From assembly GCF_938020365.1 (NCBI RefSeq), contig NZ_CALIIB010000100.1, forward strand, positions 1 to 20,016: a DNA stretch of 20,016 bases, written 5' to 3'. The DNA is from an uncultured Streptococcus sp. Its GTDB lineage: Bacteria > Bacillota > Bacilli > Lactobacillales > Streptococcaceae. The first letter of the stretch is position 1. Each line of letters opens with the position of its first letter. Below the pieces are notes generated by a model. That model saw only the letters and a list, made by a program, of their open reading frames with translations, was not told the DNA's origin and did no database searches. The position numbers and the translations under genes are program-made. Below, piece by piece: positions 7,495-14,476 of this stretch.

Positions 7495-7898
7495 CAAAAT
7501 TTAAGGAGAGAGCGAGTAAGCACTTTATTCATGGGAAAATTATCAAAGGAAAATTATCAAACTAACTGTCTTATATATCAAGATGAGGCGGGTTTCGATT
7601 GTGTTAGTAAAATTGGTTCATGCTCGTATCCAAGGGGCTATCGTTCTCATGTAGCCGGTCAGCATATTCGTGAGTTTCGCTATTATTATGGAATTGTGGA
7701 TATCCAAACCTTGAATATCTCTGAAAATATAGAATTTACCTCCATTCCACCTTAGATACCTGAATGAACCCTATTGAGCAAGTCTGGGTTGAGATTTTAA
7801 AACGTGGGTTTAAGAAAGAAGTATATAGAAAATTGAATGAGAACATTAATAAATTCAAGAGAGTATTCAAATCTCATCTTCTTGTCAACTCAAATTGA
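7495..7898 (+). pseudogene. Remnant of an IS630-family transposase
   Basis: Two frames together spell pieces of a DDE transposase of the IS630 family. The first (to 7755) contains the first catalytic Asp segment IYQDEAGFD, then PRGYRSHVAGQHIREFRYYYGIVD, a direct jump to NISENIEFTSIPP and a stop. The second (7764-7898) reads MNPIEQVWVEILKRGFK and on to its own stop, matching the conserved C-terminal PEMNPIEQ-W-E region. The lesions are: no N-terminal helix-turn-helix domain, loss of the middle section that should hold the second Asp, an in-frame TAG at 7753, and a one-base deletion near 7763. It cannot encode an active enzyme. The left limit is approximate and I did not find terminal inverted repeats. 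It marks past insertion between srtA and radC. Confidence 0.82.
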
Positions 7899-7908
7899 TT
7901 GTATGTAG

Positions 7909-7929
7909 AGAATGGACTTCAGCCATTCT
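7909..7929. repeat. Small hairpin downstream of the transposase remnant
   Basis: AGAATGG and CCATTCT form a 7-bp inverted repeat around ACTTCAG, 10 bases after the remnant's last stop. It may be a decayed transposon end or weak terminator; the following bases (TGATTATTTT) are only moderately T-rich. Confidence 0.4.
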
Positions 7930-7983
7930 TGATTATTTTGAGTATGATTTCAAACTTAATTTTAAAATTTAAGCAATTTATAT

Positions 7984-8007
7984 TAAAAAGACCGTTTCTA
8001 CGGTCTT
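7984..8007 (-). terminator. Terminator of the EcsC-like gene
   Basis: On the minus strand AAGACCG and CGGTCTT form a 7-bp stem with a 6-base loop, followed by a short T-run. It lies about 34 bases after the stop codon of the EcsC-like gene. Confidence 0.75.
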
Positions 8008-8040
8008 AGCTTGTAATTGATTATAATTAAAAATGAACAT

Positions 8041-8865
8041 CTACTCTTTAATTTCAGAAAACTCAGCGTCAATTATTTCGCTGTCATTTAAGCTATCTTT
8101 GAATTCTGGATTTAACTCATCTTCAATACCAAGATCTAGTTTATATTCTCCCTTTAACATTTTTTCAAATGTGTCAGCAAGTCTTGTTCCCATCGGCTTA
8201 AATGTAAAGTAAGTAATTCCTCCTGAAGCTAATCCTCCTAGAATTGGAACCGTCTTTGTAATTATAGAACCAACTGATTTTTTTGTAATGTTTACGCCAA
8301 TAATTGTTCCGACTTTTTTCACAAGAGGATACCAAGCTGTTTTAGTTAATGCTTGTTTAGCTACCATTTTCCCAAGATTCTTTCCTGCTGTCTTAGAAAC
8401 ATTTGCAATCAATGCAGTTGCTCCACTTGCGCCGAACATTATTCCAAGGTAAGAGATGATTCGTATTTGTACTTCTTCAGGTAATTCCTTATAGTTTCCT
8501 TTATATAAATCGTCTTCTCCAAATAAATAAGCAATTTGTTGAGCTAAATTTAGAGCAAAGCCCATATATTGAACAATATCTGCTCCACCAGCAACTACAG
8601 CAGTAACTGGATTTGAAGGTAATCCAGCAACAAAAGAAGTGAAAGAGGTTTTGGCGGTGCTATCTTTGATTATTTTTTCAGCCCTTTTTCTCAATGCCTC
8701 TGGTGTGAAAACTATTTGAGGACCATGTTCCAAAATACTATCAAGGTATCTACTATCTTTAAATTGATTACGAAGGAATTCTTCTCTATCTACCTTCACG
8801 ACTGGAAGTTGGCTAGCCGCATTGATTGTCTGTATAACTACAGAATAAGCATCATTTTGCTTCAT
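8041..8865 (-). CDS. EcsC-family protein of unknown function
   Basis: This 274-residue protein resembles the EcsC family (named for the third gene of the Bacillus ecs locus; biochemical role unknown). The family-like core is AGLPSNPVTAVVAGGADIVQ at residues 80-99, then FALNLAQQIAYLFGEDDL, a segment SYLGIMFGASGATALIANV and a late GGLASGGITYFTFKPMGTRLAD. Several Gly/Ala-rich stretches are hydrophobic and could touch a membrane, but there is no signal peptide. The C-terminal 30 residues are strongly acidic. The start has AAGGAG seven bases ahead. It stands alone, without ecsA/ecsB transporter genes, in an AT-rich segment beside a dead transposase, which suggests an acquired gene. Its promoter spacer is a (TA)n tract, so expression may be switchable. 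The family call rests on remembered motifs. Confidence 0.75.
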   Translation of the reverse strand: MKQNDAYSVVIQTINAASQLPVVKVDREEFLRNQFKDSRYLDSILEHGPQIVFTPEALRKRAEKIIKDSTAKTSFTSFVAGLPSNPVTAVVAGGADIVQYMGFALNLAQQIAYLFGEDDLYKGNYKELPEEVQIRIISYLGIMFGASGATALIANVSKTAGKNLGKMVAKQALTKTAWYPLVKKVGTIIGVNITKKSVGSIITKTVPILGGLASGGITYFTFKPMGTRLADTFEKMLKGEYKLDLGIEDELNPEFKDSLNDSEIIDAEFSEIKE

Positions 8866-8888
8866 AAAAATTCTCCTTTTAAATAGTA

Positions 8889-8926
<38 letters not shown>

Positions 8927-8947
8927 GTATTTTGTTCTGATTTATTA

Positions 8948-8975
8948 TTGAGTTTTTTTAATAATTTTGTATAGA
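8948..8975 (+). promoter_or_regulatory. Possible promoter for the radC leader or a small RNA
   Basis: TTGAGT (8948-8953), 16 bp, then TATAGA (8970-8975). Transcription would start near 8982, giving about 120 nt before the T-run of the following hairpin. The region is so AT-rich that chance matches are likely. Confidence 0.3.
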
Positions 8976-9016
8976 AAATTGTTGCCTTTTCAATATATAG
9001 TAATTAAGAATAAAAT

Positions 9017-9100
9017 AACCTAAATAAGTGAGCTACCTCAATTGATAAATATATTATCAAACGTTTGGTATGTAGTTCATTTATTTAGGTTCTTTTTTTT
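9017..9100 (+). terminator. Long stem-loop with T-tract upstream of radC (attenuator, small-RNA terminator or miniature element)
   Basis: Bases 9017-9036 pair with 9072-9091 in an unbroken 20-bp stem (two G-U pairs in RNA). One base later come eight T (9093-9100). The 35-base loop contains a second hairpin, TTGATAA (9042-9048) with TTATCAA (9054-9060). It has the form of an intrinsic terminator for the plus strand, yet there is no intact plus-strand gene between srtA's own terminator and this point. It ends 34 bases before the radC start. Confidence 0.6.
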
Positions 9101-9134
9101 ATTTAATCTCGAATTAATAGGTAAGGAGGTTGAT

Positions 9135-9818
9135 ATGTATCGTATTTCATTGCAGGATGATATAAGCATGATGCCGCGTGAACGGCTGATAAGAGAAGGA
9201 GCGGATAAACTCAGTAATCAGGAATTGCTATCTATATTTTTGCGAACAGGCAGCAAAAAAGAAACTGTTTTTCAAGTTTCTCAAAGGATTTTATCATCGA
9301 TTTCTAGTTTGAATGATCTGAAATATTTGACTTTGCAAGAGTTACAGACAATTTCAGGAATTGGCCCTGTGAAGGCTGTTGAGTTGCAGGCCATTATTGA
9401 GCTTGGCTGTCGTATCAACAAAGCTGAAGTGCTGGAGAGGGAGCAAATTCTTGGCAGTCAAAAACTAGCTCGCAAAATGCAGGTAGAATTGGGAGATAAA
9501 AAGCAGGAGTGTTTAGTCGCTATTTATCTCAACAGTCAAAACCAGATTATCCATCAGCAGACAATTTTTGTAGGCACGGTAACTAGAAGTATTGCTGAGC
9601 CGCGCGAGATTTTGCATTATGCGCTCAAACACTTGGCGACATCTATTATACTAGTGCACAATCATCCTTCTGGAGTGACTTTACCAAGTAAGAATGACGA
9701 CGAGGTCACCAAACACATGAAAGAAGCCTGTGAACTAATGGGGTTGGTTCTTTTAGATCATTTAATTGTTTCAAAAAATAATTATTATAGTTATCGTGAA
9801 AAAACGGATTTGATCTAA
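9135..9818 (+). CDS. radC: RadC / DNA-repair-associated JAMM-domain protein
   Basis: This 227-residue protein has an N-terminal helix-hairpin-helix region (SGIGPVKAVELQAIIEL, about residues 74-90) and a C-terminal JAMM/MPN+ metalloprotease-like domain. The motif H-x-H-x7-S-x2-D is complete (His175, His177, Ser185, Asp188) in VHNHPSG. RadC was linked historically to radiation repair, but in streptococci its enzymatic role is unproven. The start at 9135 (MYRISLQDD) is preceded by AAGGAGG at ideal distance; the frame runs open 31 codons upstream through the hairpin and its poly-T, which is not coding. The stop overlaps the convergent hydrolase gene by 3 bases. Expression may be limited by the upstream terminator-like hairpin. 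Confidence 0.93.
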   Translation: MYRISLQDDISMMPRERLIREGADKLSNQELLSIFLRTGSKKETVFQVSQRILSSISSLNDLKYLTLQELQTISGIGPVKAVELQAIIELGCRINKAEVLEREQILGSQKLARKMQVELGDKKQECLVAIYLNSQNQIIHQQTIFVGTVTRSIAEPREILHYALKHLATSIILVHNHPSGVTLPSKNDDEVTKHMKEACELMGLVLLDHLIVSKNNYYSYREKTDLI

Positions 9819-10507
9819 AGTTTGTGAACCACATAATCAAACAAGGCTAAATCACCTGTTCTTGTGGGAAATAGAAATTCTGGATGCCACTGCACACCAA
9901 GAAATGGACTTCCATCAGTCGAGGTAACAGCCTCAATGACCTTATCCCGAGGATCGTAGGCTATAACTTCTAGATTTTTCGCTAGATCCTTGATACTTTG
10001 GTGATGGAATGAGTTGATTTGGCAAGTAGGTCCGTATAATTCATGGAGGATGGAGCCATTTTTAGTGACCATAGTCTGTGTAGTGTATTGAGCAGTGCTA
10101 TCTTGCCAGTGATTCTCGATGTCTTGGTGAAGTGTGCCACCCATAGCAACATTGTAAAGCTGAGTACCACGACAGACACCAAAAATAGGCTTGTTTTGCT
10201 TGCGTGCTTCTCGGATGAGAGCTAGCTCAAATAGATCCCTTTGAAGCAGATAATCATCACTTTCGATAGTCTGTTCTTCTCCGTAGAAATGAGGCTGGAC
10301 ATTCTGTCCACCGGTAAGGATCAGTTTATCTATCATAGTGATATAGGTGTGAGCTAGGGCTTCATCACCAATTGGCAAGATAATTGGGATTCCCCCAACT
10401 TTATTGACTCCCTCGATAAAGCCAGTTGAAGTATAACTGATATGGATAAATTGATCGTTGGGAATATCCCTTTGGTTTCCTGTTATACCGATAATCGGTT
10501 TTTTCAT
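9815..10507 (-). CDS. Class-I glutamine amidotransferase-like hydrolase (peptidase C26, gamma-glutamyl-GABA hydrolase-like)
   Basis: The 230-residue protein has the fold of PuuD-type gamma-glutamyl hydrolases. The nucleophile Cys lies in the elbow GVCRGTQLYNVAMGG, the catalytic His in GVQWHPEF, and the early LTGGQNVQPHFYGE supplies the oxyanion region. Family members cleave gamma-glutamyl bonds (gamma-glutamyl-GABA, folate polyglutamate); the substrate here is not known and no polyamine genes are near. It lies 24 bases downstream of rex on the same strand, with AAGGAAAC as a modest ribosome binding site, so it is probably cotranscribed with rex. Its 3' end overlaps the radC stop tail to tail, and no terminator is visible. 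Confidence 0.88.
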   Translation of the reverse strand: MKKPIIGITGNQRDIPNDQFIHISYTSTGFIEGVNKVGGIPIILPIGDEALAHTYITMIDKLILTGGQNVQPHFYGEEQTIESDDYLLQRDLFELALIREARKQNKPIFGVCRGTQLYNVAMGGTLHQDIENHWQDSTAQYTTQTMVTKNGSILHELYGPTCQINSFHHQSIKDLAKNLEVIAYDPRDKVIEAVTSTDGSPFLGVQWHPEFLFPTRTGDLALFDYVVHKL

Positions 10508-10531
10508 AAAGTGTCTGTTTCCTTTCTTACC

Positions 10532-11179
10532 TTACTCATCATCTTTTCTCATGAAGTAGAGTAAGGTTTGGAGTTCGCTGGTTAGGTCCACATATTGTAC
10601 AACCACATCTTTGGGGACAGATAGGTGCACTGGGGAGAAGCAAAGAATCCCCTTGATACCAGCATCAACCAAGACGGATGCGACTTCTTGTGCCTTAACG
10701 CTCGGCACTGTCAGAATGGCAGTCTTTACGTTTCCTTCTTGGACCTTTTCTTTTATTTGAGAAATTCCATAAATAGGAATTCCATCATTTGTGGTGGTCC
10801 CGACGTCAGAATAATCATCTGTATCAAAGGCCATTACAATCTTCATTTTATTCCGTTCATGAAAGCGGTAGTGTAAAAGAGCACGGCCCATATTTCCGAC
10901 ACCAACGATCATGACATTTGTAATCGAGTTGTCGTTGAGAAGATTGGCAAAGAAATTCATTAGTTTCTTGACATCGTAGCCAAAACCTCTACGACCTAAC
11001 TCACCGAAGTAAGAAAAGTCACGTCGAACAGTCGCAGAGTCGATTCCAATCGCCTCTGCGATTTGTTTTGAATTGGCCTTTTCAATATTTTCTGCATTAA
11101 ATCGCTTGAAAATCCGGTAGTAGAGGGAGAGCCGTTTAGCAGTAGCACGTGGAATAGAATTGCTTTTTTCAGTTTTCAC
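10532..11179 (-). CDS. rex: Redox-sensing transcriptional repressor Rex
   Basis: Rex senses the NADH/NAD+ ratio: NADH binding releases it from operators upstream of fermentation and respiration genes. The 215-residue protein has an N-terminal winged helix (IPRATAKRLSLYYRIF, then SKQIAEAIGIDSATVRRDFSYFGELGRRGFGY) and a Rossmann domain with GVGNMG (residues 93-98). The C-terminal helix that swaps between subunits is present. The start is GTG with AAAGG ten bases ahead. A terminator separates it from the upstream DUF1831 gene, and its promoter is within 50 bases. In this window ldh and pta are plausible metabolic partners, but I saw no good Rex operator at either. Confidence 0.95.
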   Translation of the reverse strand: MKTEKSNSIPRATAKRLSLYYRIFKRFNAENIEKANSKQIAEAIGIDSATVRRDFSYFGELGRRGFGYDVKKLMNFFANLLNDNSITNVMIVGVGNMGRALLHYRFHERNKMKIVMAFDTDDYSDVGTTTNDGIPIYGISQIKEKVQEGNVKTAILTVPSVKAQEVASVLVDAGIKGILCFSPVHLSVPKDVVVQYVDLTSELQTLLYFMRKDDE

Positions 11180-11203
11180 AAAATCACGACCTTTCTATCT
11201 TCT

Positions 11204-11232
11204 ATTCTATAGAAAGCTTGTGAAAAAATCAA
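11204..11232 (-). promoter_or_regulatory. rex promoter, with a Rex half-site in the spacer
   Basis: On the minus strand TTGATT (11232-11227), 17 bp and TAGAAT (11209-11204). The spacer contains TTTTCACAA, which matches one half of the Rex operator TTGTGAAATATTTCACAA; the other half is poor. Autoregulation is possible but not shown. Confidence 0.6.
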
Positions 11233-11283
11233 CTAATTTGATGAACAAAATATTATTATACTAATAAAGATAGATAAAATAAT

Positions 11284-11317
11284 AGAAATAAGCAAAATTC
11301 TTAGAATTTCGCTTATT
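11284..11317 (-). terminator. Terminator of the prs-desulfurase-DUF1831 operon
   Basis: A 14-bp stem (11287-11300 with 11304-11317; one G-U pair in the minus-strand RNA) closes a 3-base loop and is followed by a T-rich stretch. It overlaps the stop codon of the DUF1831 gene. Confidence 0.75.
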
Positions 11318-11660
11318 GGGGTGTTTTTTCAAAAATATCTCTTTCAACTAAACTATCCATCAAGAAATAGAATTTTTGCTGAATAATATGGTGTTTTTCT
11401 GATTTGAAGATATTAACTAATCTTAAACCAGACTTGTCCGTAATATTGATTTTAACTCCGCTTAGATCTTTATTGACGATAATCTTAAGCAAGAATCCAT
11501 CGCCACTATTAGGAACAGCTTCAAGTAAGCGAGAAAGCTCGTAATTACCAACTTTTGTTTCAGCAAATGTATTGTCCCGCAAGGTAAATTTCTTAACATT
11601 TGGATGGAGTGAGTAGGTGAAGTCGCAGTTTGCTAAGCTAACAGATGTTTGAAAAGCCAT
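11313..11660 (-). CDS. DUF1831 family protein
   Basis: A 115-residue protein with the look of the DUF1831 family of Lactobacillales (opening MAFQTSVSLANCDFTYSLHPNVKKFTLRDNTF). It has one Cys and no transmembrane segment, and no catalytic motif is recognisable. Its start codon follows the desulfurase stop by one base and its ribosome binding site GGAGGA is formed by the last two codons of that gene, so the two are translationally linked. A role with the cysteine desulfurase in sulfur transfer is inferred from position only. Confidence 0.75.
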   Translation of the reverse strand: MAFQTSVSLANCDFTYSLHPNVKKFTLRDNTFAETKVGNYELSRLLEAVPNSGDGFLLKIIVNKDLSGVKINITDKSGLRLVNIFKSEKHHIIQQKFYFLMDSLVERDIFEKTPQ

Positions 11661-11661
11661 C

Positions 11662-12774
11662 TTATCCTCCTAGTATTTCTTTTAGTTTTTGGCTGAATAG
11701 TTTGATTTCTTGGATGCTAGTTTGATCTGATACACTGATGCGAATGGATTCTTTTAGGCGCTCAGAGTTAGGGCCATATAAGGCTTGAAGGACATGACTG
11801 GGCTGAACAGCACCAGCTGTACAAGCAGAGCCAGTCGAGATTGAAAAGCCATTAAGGTCCATTTGAAGCAAGATAAGATCATTCTTTTGGTTTGGAAATC
11901 CAATATTGACAACATAAGGCAGGCTAGGCTGACTTTCGTTTAGGTAGTAGTCTATATCCGCTAGGTTGTTCAGTAAAGTATCTTTTAACTGCTGGGCATG
12001 CTCAAGATTCTCCTCTAAGTGGGCAATATTTTCAGAAAGGGCAGTTGCCATTCCGACAATGGAAACGAGGTTTTCTGTACCCGCTCGATGCTTGTTTTCT
12101 TGATCGCCGCCATGCATGAAATTATCAAAATCCATCTGGTCAGCGTAGAGAAATCCCACCCCTTTTGGACCATGGAATTTATGAGCTGATGCACTCAGGA
12201 AATTGATTCCCCATTCTTCAGGATAGATGGGGAGCTTGCCGACGGCTTGGACCGCATCAACGTGGAAGGCAGCAGGATGATCTTTTAGTAATTCACCAAT
12301 TTCTTGAATCGGCAAAATATAGCCTGTTTCATTGTTGACAGCCATGACTGAGACAAGGATAGTATCTGGTCTGAGGGCATTCTTGATATCTTCAGTTCGG
12401 ATTTGCCCATCCACTGGCTGAATGATAGTCGCTTCAAAGCCAAAGCGCTCCACCAAGTATTCAACAGGCTCTAAAACAGCATGGTGCTCAATGGCTGTAG
12501 TAATAATATGTTTGCCTTGATTCTGATGGCGCAGGGCATAGCCCTTAATAGCAGTGTTATTGCTTTCAGTAGCACCTGAGGTGAAGAGGATATTTTTGCT
12601 CTGTGTGTGTAGAACTCTAGCAATATCTTCACGAGCTTGTCGGAGTAGTTTTTTAGCTTCTCGACCGTGGCTGTGGGTACTGGATGGATTACCGAAGACT
12701 GTCATTGCCTGAGTCATGGACTCAATTGCAGCAGGTGACAAGGCAGTCGTAGCAGCATTATCTAAATAAATCAC
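11662..12774 (-). CDS. Cysteine desulfurase (NifS/IscS-like)
   Basis: A pyridoxal-phosphate enzyme that converts cysteine to alanine and passes persulfide sulfur to acceptors (Fe-S assembly, tRNA thiolation, thiamine). The 370-residue protein shows the class-V aminotransferase pattern: YLDNAATT at the start, TSGATESNN, HVDAVQAVGK, the PLP lysine Lys199 in SASAHKFHGPKG, and the active-site loop STGSACTAG with Cys318. The start is GTG, 11 bases after the prs stop, with AAGGGA ahead. It is cotranscribed with prs and DUF1831. In streptococci the Fe-S paralogue is SufS elsewhere, so this copy more likely serves tRNA thiolation or NAD-type cofactor sulfur needs; that assignment is inference. Confidence 0.92.
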   Translation of the reverse strand: MIYLDNAATTALSPAAIESMTQAMTVFGNPSSTHSHGREAKKLLRQAREDIARVLHTQSKNILFTSGATESNNTAIKGYALRHQNQGKHIITTAIEHHAVLEPVEYLVERFGFEATIIQPVDGQIRTEDIKNALRPDTILVSVMAVNNETGYILPIQEIGELLKDHPAAFHVDAVQAVGKLPIYPEEWGINFLSASAHKFHGPKGVGFLYADQMDFDNFMHGGDQENKHRAGTENLVSIVGMATALSENIAHLEENLEHAQQLKDTLLNNLADIDYYLNESQPSLPYVVNIGFPNQKNDLILLQMDLNGFSISTGSACTAGAVQPSHVLQALYGPNSERLKESIRISVSDQTSIQEIKLFSQKLKEILGG

Positions 12775-12785
12775 AAATTTATCCC

Positions 12786-13742
12786 TTATTTCTTTTGAAA
12801 AGCAAAAAGTGGGCTGACTGGTTTTCTCTCTTGAATACGCACGATAGCATCGCCAATCAACTCGCTGGCTGTGATATAGTGAACATTCTTCGGAGTCTTT
12901 TCTTTGGTATCAACAGAGTCAGTCACCAAGATTTCTCGGATAGGAACACTGTCTAGCAAGTCTGCAGCTTCATCTGCAAATAAACCATGACTTGAGACAG
13001 CATAGATTTCGACAGCTCCTTCACGTTCAACGATTTTAGCAGCTTCTGAGAAGGTACGACCGGTATTCAAGATATCGTCAATCAAAATTGCTTTTTTGCC
13101 TTCAACCTCACCGATAATATATCCTTCGGAGCGTCCTGCTTCATCTTCACCATAGTCGATGATGGCGATTGGAGCATCGAGATATTCTGCCAAGCTACGA
13201 GCGCGTTTCACGCCAGAATTTTTCGGGCTAACGACGACAACATCCTCGCCAGTTAATCCCATATTGCAATAATGCTCAGCAAACAATGGAATAGTGAAGA
13301 GATTATCGACAGGAATATCAAAGAAGCCTTGTACTTGGACAGCGTGAAGGTCAAGTGAGATGACTCTGTCTACGCCAGCTCCAACAAGCATATTGGCCAC
13401 GAGTTTTGCAGTGATTGGCTCGCGAGGAGCGGCCGTCCGATCTTGGCGGGCATAACCGAAATAGGGCATAACCACAGTTACGGTATTGGCACTTGCTCGT
13501 TTACAAGCGTCAACCATTATCAATAGCTCCATCAAGTGATTATTGACTGGGAAGCTGGTAGACTGGATGATATAGATATCATAGCCACGAACACTCTCCT
13601 CAATGTTGATCTGAATCTCGCCATCAGAGAATTGGCGGGAAGAAAGCTTGCCTAAAGGTACTCCGGCAGCTTCAGCAATCTTCTCAGCAATTGAGTGATT
13701 GGAATTGAGGGAGAAAAGCTTCATATTTTTTTTGTCTGACAT
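12786..13742 (-). CDS. prs: Ribose-phosphate pyrophosphokinase
   Basis: Makes PRPP from ribose-5-phosphate and ATP, the entry to purine, pyrimidine, NAD, His and Trp synthesis. The 318-residue protein begins MSDKKNMKLFSLNSN and carries RQFSDGEIQINIEESVRG, the flexible-loop PYFGYARQDR, the KPRE-type metal site LDLHAVQVQGFFDIPVDN and the PRPP loop IDDILNTGRT. The open frame has an ATG four codons earlier that touches the GAGG ribosome binding site, so 13742 is preferred. It is the first gene of a three-gene operon with the desulfurase and DUF1831 and has its own promoter. Confidence 0.95.
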   Translation of the reverse strand: MSDKKNMKLFSLNSNHSIAEKIAEAAGVPLGKLSSRQFSDGEIQINIEESVRGYDIYIIQSTSFPVNNHLMELLIMVDACKRASANTVTVVMPYFGYARQDRTAAPREPITAKLVANMLVGAGVDRVISLDLHAVQVQGFFDIPVDNLFTIPLFAEHYCNMGLTGEDVVVVSPKNSGVKRARSLAEYLDAPIAIIDYGEDEAGRSEGYIIGEVEGKKAILIDDILNTGRTFSEAAKIVEREGAVEIYAVSSHGLFADEAADLLDSVPIREILVTDSVDTKEKTPKNVHYITASELIGDAIVRIQERKPVSPLFAFQKK

Positions 13743-13786
13743 TAGAATGACCATCCTCTTTTTGTCTCTTTAGATTTATAAATATT

Positions 13787-13815
13787 ATTTTACCAAAAAA
13801 ATGAGATTATTTCAG
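13787..13815 (-). promoter_or_regulatory. Promoter of the prs operon
   Basis: On the minus strand CTGAAA (13815-13810), 17 bp and TAAAAT (13792-13787) with TGG just ahead (extended -10). The layout repeats that of the gyrA promoter. It begins only 5 bases past the CYTH gene's stop, and no terminator separates them, so read-through from the CYTH gene is also possible. Confidence 0.6.
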
Positions 13816-13820
13816 CATTT

Positions 13821-14381
13821 TTACAAGTTTTCGGCAAATCTAGCAATCTTACTTTTACCAGGCTTGTATTGGATTTGATTTTCGTTTAAAAAGTCTTTGA
13901 ACTTTTGTTCACCCTCTTCAATATCATTGATTTCTAATTCTAATTCGAAATCTTTTTTACCAAAGTAACGACTTTCGTCTAAGGCAAAAAGTCCGAGTGC
14001 ATCTTGTTTTTCATATCGAATATTTTCAAGGGTTCCGAGTATTGTTAGTTTGTCAACTGGGATTCCTTTTTCTTGGAGTTTGTCTAGGATTTCTCCCTGA
14101 GGAAATTGCAAGTTTTCTGTAATTTCTTTAAATTCATCTTCGGACAAGGATTGGTTGTATTCGAAATTTCCAAGTTTTTGAGGAATTTTTAGAGTAAACT
14201 CAGCAGCGTCAGGAGTGGTTCGGACTCGCAGGGCCATACGAGCTTCACGAAGAGCAAAGTCAGCCGAATCAATATAATAGTTGACTTGGAAAATTGGCTG
14301 GACATGATCAAAGAAGGTCAGAAGTCGTTTATGTTCGTCTTCTGTTAACATTGTTTTGTATTCAATTTCTAAATGGTTCAT
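13821..14381 (-). CDS. CYTH domain protein (triphosphate tunnel metalloenzyme)
   Basis: A 186-residue protein of the CYTH/TTM superfamily, which hydrolyses triphosphate-containing compounds inside a beta-barrel tunnel. The signature E-x-E-x-K is Glu5, Glu7 and Lys9 (EIEYK); basic and acidic tunnel strands follow (ALRVRTT, FTLKIPQ, ENIRYEKQDA, FALDESRYFGKKDFELELEIND). The ribosome binding site is AAAGGA. It is divergent from relQ, a neighbourhood conserved in streptococci, and this invites a link to (p)ppGpp or polyphosphate metabolism, but the substrate is not established. Confidence 0.9.
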   Translation of the reverse strand: MNHLEIEYKTMLTEDEHKRLLTFFDHVQPIFQVNYYIDSADFALREARMALRVRTTPDAAEFTLKIPQKLGNFEYNQSLSEDEFKEITENLQFPQGEILDKLQEKGIPVDKLTILGTLENIRYEKQDALGLFALDESRYFGKKDFELELEINDIEEGEQKFKDFLNENQIQYKPGKSKIARFAENL

Positions 14382-14396
14382 TTTTAAATCCTTTTC

Positions 14397-14425
14397 TTTA
14401 TCTGAAAGCGATTTTATGTTATAAT
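14397..14425 (+). promoter_or_regulatory. Probable promoter of the relQ-ppnK-rluD-pta operon
   Basis: TATAAT (14420-14425) preceded by TGT is an extended -10; the -35 at 17 bp (TTTATC) is weak. The -10 lies inside the palindrome TGTTAT-A-ATAACA (14417-14429). The opposite-strand CYTH promoter must share this 90-bp gap. Confidence 0.5.
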
Positions 14426-14476
14426 AACAACTGTGTTTATTTTATACAAAAAACGAATAGATGACAAGGTATGTAT

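Noticed and set aside
9042..9134. N-terminal extension of RadC (31 residues)
   Set aside because: It would translate the loop and poly-T of the hairpin; AAGGAGG precedes the internal ATG at the right distance.
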